64,000 nt of DNA from Lumbricus rubellus (lineage: Eukaryota; Annelida; Clitellata; Crassiclitellata; Lumbricidae), in assembly GCA_945859605.1 (NCBI GenBank), contig OX243817.1, forward strand, positions 27,135,303 through 27,199,302. The letters are read 5' to 3'. How positions within the stretch are numbered: the stretch's first letter is position 1; the number at the start of each line of letters is the position of its first letter. The translations under genes were made by a program, and so were the position numbers. The notes under the pieces were generated by a model. That model saw only the letters and a list, made by a program, of their open reading frames with translations, had not been told where the DNA came from and did no database searches. Below, in pieces: positions 24,401 through 37,500 of this stretch.

Positions 24401-27400
24401 TATCCTTGCGCTAAGGTAATAATTACACACAGAGTGAAATTAAGAAATTAACGTTTTGTAGCCTCTATGAAAAGTACATAGGCTAATGATCCCAATTTCC
24501 TGCTTTCCATTTTTCAAACTTTGTTAGAAATATCTATCTTCGACCCTGTGGTTTGCCTCTCCTGCAAAAATATATGCAAAAGCCCCTTAAATAACTACAT
24601 GCAACAGGCGAATGCATACTAGCAACAATAAGTAATTCTTCGGCGACTGTATCAGACATGGCATTAACACTTTCAGAAAATGGTGAACGATAACAATCTC
24701 GTCCGCCATCTTGACGCATGCGAAGTGATGGGCCACGCGACCACAATTCTCTGCGATAAGACTGGGACATTGACAACCAATAGAATGACAGTCGTCAGAA
24801 GTTATGTGGCAGGTATTGACTACATCGTCTATCATTGCGATGCATGTCATGGCCCTTTCGAAATTGAATTATATGATATATTTCATATACGTTGTGTTTA
24901 TTTATTTAATAAAAAGGCAAAGTCATTCTGCTGCATGGCTGCCTCGTTATTTAGATCTAAATCAATAAAGATGATTATGCCCTGATTCAGGGTCGCATAA
25001 AGAAATTTTCAAAGGGGGACAGAATTTTGGGAACTTATTTGATCTTTCGCCCGAAAAAACTGATGACTTTTTTAGTCATTGGCCCAACTTGCCTTAAAAT
25101 ATATACCATTTCCCTGCCAAAAAACTAATGACATTTTTTTAGTCATTTAGCTGAATTGTCTTTAAATTACCATTGAAACCTACTGTTGAAAGCCTGTTGA
25201 AACCTAAGGGGGCCACGTTCATTGGACATTTCTCAATGAATGATCTTTAGGTCACGTTACAATATTGAGTCTTCCTATTGGTCATCTCCATGAATACTAA
25301 TTAGGTGATGCCTCGTTTTGGCGGGGAAATCTCTGATAGCGGCAGTCTGCTTACTACTGTTGTGTTTCTGCGATCCATTGCCTTTAGGTTTTACTCACGA
25401 AAACGCATCAAGTCTGAGACATCTACCGGAGGAAACGAAACGACTGATCGCGTCGTCCATTGCTAACAACACCAGCTACAAGACTCAAATTCACGTAATT
25501 AATTAGTCTTTCTGCAACTACATGTATTCCTCGTTTTATTGGCCATGTCAGAGTTCTTGGGGAAGTTCAGTCGAGATTGATTTGGAAAACCAGCATATGA
25601 GTAATGTAATGTAATGTTATGATGATGATGATGATGGTTCTCTGCCCGAGGGCAGGTTCATTGGCTTTACGCCCCTGGGGATGAGATGATTGAGGTGGTT
25701 TCCCGTTGCCTTCCCCACATGGGGCAAGCAACTTGCCCAAGGTCGCTCCGCAGGAGCTTGCGCCTCTGCGTGCCACACGTGCTAGCCTGAGATATCGAAA
25801 TCTCTGAATGTTAACTCCCAGCCCGGGTTTTGAACCGCAGTCCGTTGTATCCAGCAGACAAATGCCGCTCGCGCTTACCGGTGTTGCTAACTAGGCTAAT
25901 GTAATGTAGGCCTAATGTAATGTAAATTGAATTGAAGTCTGAGTAATGACGATATATTCGCCTATTGCCATTGTTTATAAGCAGGCTAATTCAATTTCAA
26001 GCTGCTCTGAGTTGATTACTTCTTTGATGGCTTCACCCACACGAGACAAAGCTATTCAAAGAAATATAAACAAGTCATCGTCTCTTTAATGTCGAAGCAT
26101 ACATGTAGAATATATTGAGAACTTGACAAGTATAGTCTTCAGACGAAACTGAGCCCATGCAGCCACTTAAGCCGACCAGTGTCCACGATAGAGTTCGGGG
26201 AACGAGAGACACACTTGACCGTTGAAACGCTGTATTGTTGTGCATTCCAATGAGTTCTCGACACAGAAATGCCATAATTATACAGAATAGTTATAGGCCG
26301 CCACGTGTGGTTCGTGACGCAATGTTAGAGAAAATTATGTCGCACTGTTGAATACGTATACCTATCCAAAACAGTAGGCCTAATAATTTTTATTAACTAA
26401 TTATAAGTAAGTGCCAGGGCTGTTTTTACAGAATTGTTAGAACTGCACAACTCCTTCTTTTTCTTCCCATCCTCCATGGTAAATCACTTCCAATCCATTC
26501 TTTGCTAGTTTTAACTGTACAGAAGTGCTTCTACAACTGCACAACTCCATTTAGAACTGCACATTTTGTGTACAACTGCACGTTAAAAAGGCCCTCGTAA
26601 GTGAGTAAGTAAGTAAATATATCCTTTATTACTCCGTTTGCAAATTCACACAATGGGATATATCGACAATAATGCAATGTGACACATAGAAGTACTAATA
26701 AAGTAGAGTTGTCTAGGCCTACATGAAAAGTAATATGTAAAGCAAATTAAATAAGTATAGTGTAAGCATTATAAAAAATAAAACAGTATCTTGTGAGAAA
26801 GTCAGTTATCATATGGTCTAATATTGAAAAGTAAATTTGTTCACCGCTGCGATCAAAACTGATGGATTGACAATTAAAATTTAGAAATTCATAGTTTGCA
26901 GATATTTCTCTATTCAACTTTTGACGCCATGGGCGGAGACATAGGGGGTTAGGGGGACGGTCCCCCTCAATAAATGTGTTGGGGACGGCCCATGTAATTG
27001 TTCCCCCAATTGTTGAGTGTTAAGACTAAAACAATTTCGTCGGCGACTCAGCCATTCGCGTCAGCCCAAATAAAAAAAATCTCGCGTCCTTCCCTCGGCG
27101 CCGCTGGTTCGTCTTCCCCAGTCTCCACCCAAGTCTCCGCCCATGTTTGACGCACATTTTGTTGGAATTGCTGTAGGGAAGTGGAAAGCTGTGCACTCAA
27201 GTTGGCAACAGAACTGAATGCGCTCTACTTGGGTTCGTCAATGATCTCGGCCACGATTACAGGTACCTGAGAGAAAAGACTCCAGAGAAGTCTTTCATTA
27301 AGGTCTTTCCTTTCACTTCTTCCAAAAAGTGGATGGGAACAGTTGTGCCAAAGGGCGATGACCCTACACGTGGACAGCGACTGTTTGTCAAAGGAGCCTG

Positions 27401-30400
27401 GGAAATAGTACTTACGAGGTGAGTGCGCAGGTCTCTTAAAAATAGCTGGGTAGTTTACTTATTTAAGGATGAATATTGTGGGGGTGATAAATTGACCTGG
27501 AGAACGATTGGGTGTTGTTACTCTGGGGGGATTGTTCATGGAGTTTTTGATTGCGCGGTTATTTTCCTAAAGCTTTTATTGGCCTGATACCTTTATAATA
27601 GGATAATAGGCAGTTTGGGTAATGGGTATCTTAAAACTTGTCTCTGTAGCTCTTTGATTGTATGATGCTGGGTTTGTGGCCGTCGTCACTGCACGCCCTT
27701 GAAATTTAGAATGTCCTCCGCTCCGCAATCGATGCTCTTTCCAGAGTAAGCAACTCGGTCGAAGATTGGCATAGGAGCTTTAAGTCAACTATTTGGAGCT
27801 TCTCTCATCCCACCATCTTGAGGTTTATATACAGCTTTGAGAAAGAACAACAGCGCTTCAACGAAGGTATACCTTGAAGTATTATTGGTGTCGGGTCAAC
27901 ATCGTTCGAACGGAAAGAAGGAAGTTGCCAAACGTATACTGAAACCGTTGTTGAAGATTAAGGCTGCAGTAACAACACGCATTATCACAGACGAATCGCC
28001 CATATCTTGTGTCAAAATCTCAGTCTGAACATTTGAAAAACAGACATTGGAATATCTTCTTAAATGCATTACAGCAGTACTATATCGACTTCAATTACTA
28101 TTTCAAGAATAATTTCAGATATAGAGTGTCTACTATCGACTTCAATAAGTTCAATTACTATTTTAATAATAATTTCAGATATACTATCGACTTCAATTAC
28201 TAGGCTATTTTAATAATAATTTAAGACATTACATGGTTTCGAATATTTCAATTACTATACGATTTAAACCTATTTATAGCCTTTTGGACAGCGCACCACT
28301 TCTACTGCGCGCTGTTTTGTAGGCCTACACATTCGCTTTTTCGTATAGCACCTCTTTGAATTCACCTTCTTAAATGCGCCATCGTGATTAGACACACGCA
28401 GATGCATGCAGACGTATCTGATTGATGTAATATGCTTTTTACGGTCAATAGATGTCGCTGGATTCTGGGTTCGAATTCTGAAGTAACGGAGTTGACAGAC
28501 GAAAGAAGGAAGATGATACAAGAGGAATTCGTTGAACCAATGTCGATCAACGGACTTCGGGTTCTCGCCATCGCTTACAAGGACTTCAGTGAAACTCCTG
28601 GCAAGACAATAATATTATATTATTGTTATTATTCGTTTGTTAAGTTCTAGTATTCATATGGGGAAAAGTAAATCAATTTCTCTTCTCTTAATCCATTTAC
28701 TTATAATTTTATGTGTAATAATTAAATAATTAATCTGTTATGTAGGCTATTATGATTATCTCTATTTTCCATGACCTCATAAAAAATAATAATAACAATA
28801 GTAATTGTAAACGAATCCGAAATTTTTTATATAGCTTCCTTCTATTGTAATAAAGAAGATAGAAGTAGCAATGTTGAAATCGTTCTCGATGGGCTCCATA
28901 TAAATGTCGTCGCTTGTCTTTCAGAGTCGGATTACGTTGAGAAGATGACGACTACATTGAACTGGGATGACGACGACGGTGAATCATTGTGTTCAAGTCT
29001 CATCTGTTTAGCCATCGTCGGCATTGAAGATCCAGTCAGACCAGAGGTACACGTCTGCCCTACACACTTTGTATAGCGCATACTTAGGCCTTAGACTTAG
29101 TTCCTCCTGTTCCGATCGGAGTAAGTAAGTAAGTAAGTATGTGCTTTATTGAACCGCCTGCAAACGCACTGCGGGAACACCATAATATGAGAACAGAACG
29201 TAGCGTGTACATTCATAAAAAAATCGAAATATGCAATTTTCTATGATCACAGTAGGCCTATGCAACTAAAAAAACATAACATGCATTTATGGAACCATTT
29301 GGGAGAATAAAGATAAACAGTAATAAAAATTAAGGTCACTTGAATAGCATCCGTTTTATAAAACCACATCTAGTTAATGCGTCAGCATGAGAAATCTCAC
29401 GGTTGTGAGAACGAGGACGGAGTGAGTAGGAAACATTCTTAATAAAACTAAGCATTGGTCAACAAGTCTTCGCCACTCCGTACGATAGCGCACACGTCTT
29501 GCAAGAAATGGGCCTATGCTATAGTCTTAAAATTGGGATCAGTTTAGGCAGACTGAGTGAGGCAGCCTATTGTTAGGGCCTATGCGCAAGGCCGTATACG
29601 AGATGTTTTAACGCCATACATACGGAATTATTGCTGAAAGCACCAACATGGATTGCATTGGTCTTTTTTGTTGGCACTATTCGCAGGTGCCTGAAGCAGT
29701 TCGTAAGTGTCAGAAGGCCGGTATAACTGTGCGAATGGTGACCGGGGATCACATGAACACAGCGAGGTTTGTCGCAATCAAGTGTGGCATCTTCAACCCA
29801 GGTGAAGCAGACCAACTGGGAATAGATGGACCAGAATTCAATCAACGCATCCACAACAACAGCAGCCACGACCCAGGAACGGTCTGCCATTCATTCGTTC
29901 GTTCATTCGTTCGTTCATTCGTTCATTTATTCGTTCGTTCGATCGTTCATTTATTCATTCATTCATTCGTTCGTTCGATCATTTATTCATTCATTCATTC
30001 GTTCGTTTGTTCGTTCGTTCATTAGTTTATGCATTCATTCGTTCATTCATTCATTCATTCATTCATTCATTCATTCATTTATTCATTCATTCATTCTTTC
30101 ATTCATTCATATATTCGCTCATTCCTTCTTTCCTTCTTTCATTCATTTGTTCCTTCATTCATTCATTCGGAAACTTATATAGCACCCCCTTCAAGAAACT
30201 ATACTGCCTGCTTGACTCTCTGCCTGACAGTCTGTCCCTGTCGATCCCCTCTTGATTTCTCTTCGTGTGAAACCTATTGGAGACTATCCATGTGTTTCTT
30301 TCTAAATTTCTTGCGCCATTCAGATCAGCACATTAGGCTTTATATTTTGGTGAGCAACCTTGTTTAATAATACAACCAACTTCTTCTTTCAGATTGACCA

Positions 30401-33400
30401 AGACTCATTCGACCAGTTGTGGCCTCAGCTTCGAATACTAGCTCGTTCATCTCCTCTGGACAAATACAATCTAGTCAAGGGAATCATGTCATGTCCAGTC
30501 AACCACGACCGACAAATTGTTGCCGTCACGGGCGATGGAACAAACGATGGACCAGCTCTAAGACAAGCCCATGTCGGTTTGGCCATGGTAACTATAATTG
30601 TGGTATACTGAAGCCATAATTATGCTATTTGATATATTTGGCTGAAGAATGTATCGGTATATGGAAAATTAATTGCTTTGTATTTAAACCAGCTTGGTGA
30701 TCTTGGAGTCACTATAATAGTCTATAATACGCAACGCTTTATTACTGTATTTATTAACGGAGTCGATAAGAAAAAGTTGTCCAACATCACGCTTTCAAAC
30801 AAAGTTGATGGGTGATATTATATCCCGAGATCAAAACTGACGGATTGCTGCGTATTTTCACAATAATCATAAATGACTTAATTATGTTGTTGTTTTCAAC
30901 TAGCATAACAGAGTGGTCTGGTGTTCTGATGAAAGTTCTGTTTTTTCTCTCTCTTCTTTTCTTTTTGTTCTACCATTGCTTGGAGATACAGAGTCTTAAC
31001 ACTGATTAGGCCATAATATTATCATAATTAGATCCATTTACTATAAAACAACTGTAACAACATATATATTTTAAGCGTTGCTTATGCATATTCACATGTG
31101 TATGTTTCAAAAGACAATTATTCACGACTCTCATCATACCTATAGGACACTTCTTTCAATTACGAACAAAACAACAAAGATGGCGGTTAAAGATGGCGGT
31201 TAAAGATGGCGGTTAAAGATGGCGTTATTAGAGATAATACCCTTGAATTTTCTTAGGGCCTGACGGGAACAGACGTGGCAAAGGAAGCATCGGACATCAT
31301 TCTTCTTGACGACAATTTCTCTAGCATCGTGAAAGCCGTCGTCTGGGGTCGCCACGTCTACGACAGCATCGCTAAATTCGTCCAGTTCCAGTTGACAGTC
31401 AACATCGTCGCCGTCGCACTTGCTCTGGTCGGCGCATGCGTCGTCATGGTAACCGATTAGTTAATTTATGTTAATTTATGTTAATTTATGTTAATTTATT
31501 AATTTTGATTTATTATTGTGACTAAAACTTAAGGTTGTACGATGATTTCCACGTTGTTTTCAGGTGTTGTTACTGTTGTAGACAACATGTACTCCTGAAT
31601 TTAATGGTGTCCATCAATTTTCTTCCAGGTTTATTAAGACTTTATTCAGCAGTAGACTGGCGAGAAATTGGTTCAAACCAGTCGATAGAGAGTGTCATTT
31701 ATTCTATTGTTCATGAAGGTATACCGGGTATTATAAACTACATATGTATAATATATAACGTAACATGAGTTTATGTATATATTATATATCTGAATGTATA
31801 TCTATATAATTATACATACATGTACATACAGAATCGGAATGAATCGTTTGTTCTTGCTATTGCTTAGGATTCTCCATTGAAGGGCGTTCAGATGCTGTGG
31901 GTGAATCTTCTGATGGACAGCCTCGCATCGTTGTCATTGGCAACGGAGCAGCCGACGAATGACGTTCTTTTGAGGAAGCCATACGGCAGCAGCCAGCATC
32001 TCGTCTCATGCATCATGGCCGTCAACATTCTCAGCCACAGTGCATACGAACTGACCGTATTGCTCACCATCCTCTTCGTCGGTATGTCCAGTATGAAAAC
32101 TTGTCATTGATATTTATGTGAAGTTGGCAGTCTGAGAATTGTGGAAAAATAACTGGGGGTTGACCTATGATAAACTTGGAATTGGGGTGTGAAAAACAGA
32201 GTTTACTATGGGGCTCTAAGAAAGACTGGGGGGTTGAAACCCCCAAACCCCCGACAATGCTCACCCTGGAAGTTGGGGTATTCAAGGAAGAGTTTTGCTA
32301 TGGAATTATAAGAAAGACTAGGGCTTTGAACCTCTTCAAACTCGGCAATCTCACTCTGGGTGAGACCACATATCGTCTGTTTAGAGTGCAAGGGTGCTAA
32401 CTCCTTTGCTAAATGCTTTGGAGTTAGAACCATTGCACTCTAAACAGACGATATGCTTTAAAAGCACACCTGCTGAGAATATAAACGCTTTACCTAGGTC
32501 TATTTTGATATTTTTGGTTGCCTAGTTTTGTATGAAAATTAGGATGTGAAAGGTCACTGCAGTCATTCTTTGGACCGTTGTGGCACCGTTGCGCTTCAGT
32601 TGAGGGACAGACAGCCACAGCTGGCTATTATTGGGCTGATTAATTATTCTGTTAACGACGTGTGCGTATACATAGGGGCTTATAACTTTAGTTTTTTGTC
32701 TTTGTAACGAAAGGTGCTGATTGGTTGGACGTTGATGACGGAAAGGACGCTTCACTGCGTGGAATTGGAAACAGTCATTACACTTTCCTCTTCAACACTT
32801 TCGTCATGATGATCTTGTTCAACGAAATCAACGCTCGGAAGATCGACGGAAATCCTAATGTCTTCAGCGGACTCTGCAGCAGCCCCATCTTCATACTCAT
32901 CTGGATTGCCTCCTTTGTTGCCCAAGTAAGCATCCTCTCTGCAGCAGCAGCCCCATCTTCATACTCATCTGGATTGCTTCCTTTGTTGCCCAGGTAGGCA
33001 TCCTCTCTGCAGCAGCAGCCCCATCTTCATACTCATCTGGATTGCTTCCTTTGTTGCCCAGGTAAGCATCCTCTCTGCAGCAGCAGCCCCATCTTCATAC
33101 TCATCTGGATTGCTTCCTTTGTTGCCCAGGTAAGCATCCTCTCTGCAGCAGCAGCCCCATCTTCATACTCATCTGGATTGCTTCCTTTGTTGCCCAGGTA
33201 AGCATCCTCTCTGCAGCAGTAGCCCCATCTTCATACTCATCTGGATTGCCTCCTTTGTTGCCCAGGTAAGCATCCTATCTGCAGCAGTAGCCCCATCTTC
33301 ATACTCATCTGAATTGCTTCCTTTGTTGCCCAGGTAGGCATCTCTCTGCAGCAGCATCCCCATCTTCATACTCATCTGGATTGCTTCCTTTGTTGCCCAG

Positions 33401-34144
33401 GTAAGCATCCTCTCTGCAGCAGCAGCCCCATCTTCATACTCATCTGAATTGCTCCTTTTGTTGCCCAGGTAGGTAGGCATCCTTTCTGCTGCAGCATCCC
33501 CATCTTCATCCTCATCTGGATTGCTCCTTTTGTTGCCCAGGTAGGTAGGCATCCTTTCTGCTGCAGCATCCCCATCTTCATCCTCATCTGGATTGCTTCC
33601 TTTGTTGCCCAGGTAAGCATCCTCTCTGCAGCAGCAGCCCCATCTTCATACTCATCTGGATTGCTCCTTTTGTTGCCCAGGTAGGTAGGCATCCTTTCTG
33701 CTGCAGCATCCCCATCTTCATCCTCATCTGGATTGCTTCCTTTGTTGCCCAGGTAAGCATCCTCTCTGCAGCAGCAGCCCCATCTTCATACTCATCTGGA
33801 TTGCTTCCTTTGTTGCCCAGGTAAGCATCCTCTCTGCAGCAGCAGCCCCATCTTCATACTCATCTGGATTGCTTCCTTTGTTGCCCAGGTAGGCAATAGG
33901 CATTATCTAACCTAGCCCTTGTCTGGTTGGCCTCTTTTTCATGAGTGTTGAGCTTTGACCTTATAAGTGCGGTTATTTTGGTCAATATATGCAGTAAGTA
34001 TGTATGTGGGGCATCAGAAAATAATATGATATTGGTATTAGCTTCTTCAACTACATCATTAGCGTTGTCGTCATCACCATGATAATCATCGTCGTCGTCG
34101 TCGTCGTCATCATCATAATCATCATCGTTATCATCATCATTGTC

Positions 34145-34220
<76 letters not shown>

Positions 34221-34452
34221 TAACCATAATAATAATAATAATAATAATTAATAATTAATCGAGGATCTCTGGAGATTTGCGCGAAACAGGATATCTGTTC
34301 CAGAACATCTCAGTTACAATCCAACGCTTCAACGCAGTTGCCTACCAGGGTACCTTAACTGGATTAGCCTACCCGCGGCCACGGTCCGGCAGCCATAAGA
34401 AAACTGAAATTGATCTTTGAAATCTTCATCAAAAACTAAAACTTACATTCCG

Positions 34453-34508
<56 letters not shown>

Positions 34509-37500
34509 TATCATCATCATCATCATCATCATCCAATGTCTCTACAACAACATTCGCAGCATGACGAATATTATAGTCTTTATGACTATATATTCCGCGT
34601 ATAGCGTAGCCCTATTATTTTCTTTTCTCTATTACCTTTGAAATAAAACCTATAAATTATGGTCGCTTTCATGCAGGTGATTATAGTGGAAGTCGGCGGC
34701 GGTGTGTTTTTCACCGTTAAACTGACGTGGGATCAATGGTTGTGGTCCATCTTTCTTGGAATTAGCGATCTCATCTACGGTCAAGTAAGCCGGAATTGTT
34801 TTCATACCTTTTCTGTTAAATCGGGTCACGGGGGACCCGGTCCTGCGGAAAAGGGTTAATATGCAGGGCCTAGGACATGATTTGGAGGCCCAGGGCCACA
34901 ACTAATTTTCGAGGCCTTCTCATTCAAGAATCTACGTCGAAATTCTGGATCGCTCTGAGATCCTGCTCCAATGTCAACATGTCTCAATATTTGAAGGACT
35001 TAAAAGAAAATTATTTGAATTATCTGATTCATTATTTCATTGTCAATTGTCAAATGGTGTACAATTACATTTTCTTGGTTCAAAACTCAATTTTCTGTCA
35101 GTCACAGTTGTTACAGTCGTCAAAGTCTCTTGGAGAGTACTTTCTGTTTGTGCTGAACATTGAATTTATTTCTCTAAGATCTTCAATCTGGCTGCTGCTG
35201 GGTCTATTACTATTATCAGGATGTGCAAAGAAATTTGAATTTTTTGGCTTGCTGAAGTAGCTTTCTTTTGTTGACCAAATTCTTTCGTTTCTCATGTCCA
35301 CTTTCGAATGATTTCTTCGTCTTTCTGTAAGCGATTAAATTAAAATAATATTTTATATGGAAATAATAGACTAACAGTAAGAGTCCCTATAGAAGATATT
35401 GCTATTTTTTCCAATAAAATTGACAGTGTGGTCAATTTTGTCAAATTGACTGAAATTTCAATGAATTATTGTAGATTAAATATCAATTACATGGTTCCCG
35501 GACATTACAATTCGGAGCTGGACAATTTGGAGCGGACAATTGGGAGCGGACAATAGGGAGCGGACAATTTGGAGCGGGCAATTAGGAGCGGACAATTAGG
35601 AGACGGACAATTTGGAGTAAATTCTGGAGCGGACAATTCGGACCCAGACAATTCGGACCCAGACAATTCGGAGCGGACAATTCGGAGCGGACAATTTGGA
35701 ACCGGACAATTTGGACCGGACAATTAGGAGCGGACAATTTGGAGCGGACAATTCGGAGCGGGCAATGCATAACAGTCAAAATTAATGATGGAACTCAGAT
35801 TTTCATACCCATCTCCAATTCTCCATCACCCAAATAGACCTACAGTAGGCTTTACTTTTTCTGCCAGGTGTCTTAAGACTTTTTTCCAGAAGTTCTTCGC
35901 ACTGGGAGTGCCTGTAAGAGGCTCTTTATAAGTCCAAATCTATATAAATAAAAATGAAACTTTCAAATAGTTTATCACGCAATCACGCCGAAACTCACGC
36001 ACCGATTTTTGTGAAAATTTACCAAAAGCTTCCATTCTAATAGCACCGTGTCGTAGCATTTCTTTTCCACGAAAAAACGCAACCTTTTCCACAAAAAGTG
36101 AACTTTGCAATCCGTTCGTCCGCCATTTGCAACTTCAACGAAACCACGCGCTTGCAAATTATTGTCTTTACCCGTAAAACACAGTGACGATACATCAATG
36201 AGGTTGCGTCCCATGACGTCAAAAGCGAGTGGAATATTACGAAAGCGGCCTAAAATTCTTGGGCTATATCCGCTGTCACTAAAGGACGGTGTGAGGGAGG
36301 GGAAGGGGGGTGGGGGGAGGGGGAGAGGGAGGGGGAAGGGGAGGGGAGGAGAGGGGGAGGGGGAGGGGAAGGGGAGGGGAGGGGAGGGGGAGGGGGAGGG
36401 GGAGGGGGAGGAGGAGGGGGGGGGAGGGGGAGGAGGAGGGGGAGGTGGAGGAGAAGGGGGAGGTCTTTTCTGCCACAGCAACGCGTGGCTGGGTACAGCT
36501 AGTATAGAATAGAATAGGTTGACCGGATGGGCCACTGGACATTGGAGTAAATACTAAAATTAATCAGCTTAGCACCCCACCGTCTCTCAGTCTGTGTGTA
36601 GGCTACGTCTGCTTGTTCGTATGTCTTTTGCCCGTTTGCCTTCAATGATTTGGCAGTAGTCATATGGCTCCTGCTACCTTAAGCTATAGATTTAAACCTT
36701 AAGTGGCAGTAAAATATATTAATAGTTTAACTATAATCAGAAACCTGACTAACAAGCATAAAAGAATAGGACCATATGTTTGTAAGAAAACTGCAATGAT
36801 TTAAATGAGCTGCCAATAGACTGGTAATTTAGTCACATTAGTGCATTTAACTAATAATTATAATTTCAGTCGCTTAGTTTAAGCTTTGGAATGCAGGGTC
36901 TTGAAGATCGTAGGACGTTTGTTTGGTGTCGTATAAGTATTTTATTGCCACACTGTTTTTGATCGACGCAGGCCTGTGATGTTTCTGATGTTTCTATTTA
37001 ACACAATTGTTTTATATACACTCCGAATTGTCCGGGTCCGAATTGTCCGCTCCGAATTGTCCGGTCCGAATTCTCCGCTCCGAATTCTCCGCGTCCGAAT
37101 TGTCCGTCTCCGAATTGTCCGGTCCGAATTGTCCGTTCCGAATTTTCCGGCTCCGAATTGTCCGGACACCCAATTTCTTAATCTAAAAACAAACCCTTAA
37201 TCATGCACTCGTTCCGCTCGAATTCGTCCACCACCCCATTCATTTTCTACACTAGGCCTACCCCCAAACTCAAAAGCCTGGCTACACCACATCTCTAAAA
37301 GACTAAGAAAATAAGAATATAATAGTGTACTGTGTAGGAAACACTATCCACAGCGAATCGGATGATAAGAACAATAATTAATATTAAAAAAACCATTATT
37401 TACTTTTGAGTGTTTGACTTACGACTTGGGGTCTACGATTAACGAGTTACGATAGAGTTTTTAGCCTACTGTTGAGTGTTGACAACTTTTCAATTTTGAG

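Larger units (their letters stand above)
35505..37166. mobile_element. Second foldback-type element with iterated GGACAATTCGGAGC arms
   Basis: The left arm (35505-35766) has about 18 imperfect GGACAATT(C/T)GGAGC units. The right arm (37018-37166) has about 10 units in the reverse orientation (CTCCGAATTGTCC). The design matches the foldback at 12933 with an unrelated unit sequence. A target duplication could not be fixed because CCGGACA at both edges may belong to the unit. Confidence 0.8.

Noticed and set aside
33169..33692. Minus-strand frames with repeated [14 protein letters not shown]
   Set aside because: Antisense reading of the 68-bp exon-donor array.
36105..36535. Proline-rich or glycine-rich proteins on either strand
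   Set aside because: Translation of the GGGGAG satellite inside a Helitron.
35498..37168. CCGGACA as target duplication of the second foldback element
   Set aside because: The string can be part of the repeating GGACAATTCGGAGC unit, so it is not independent evidence.
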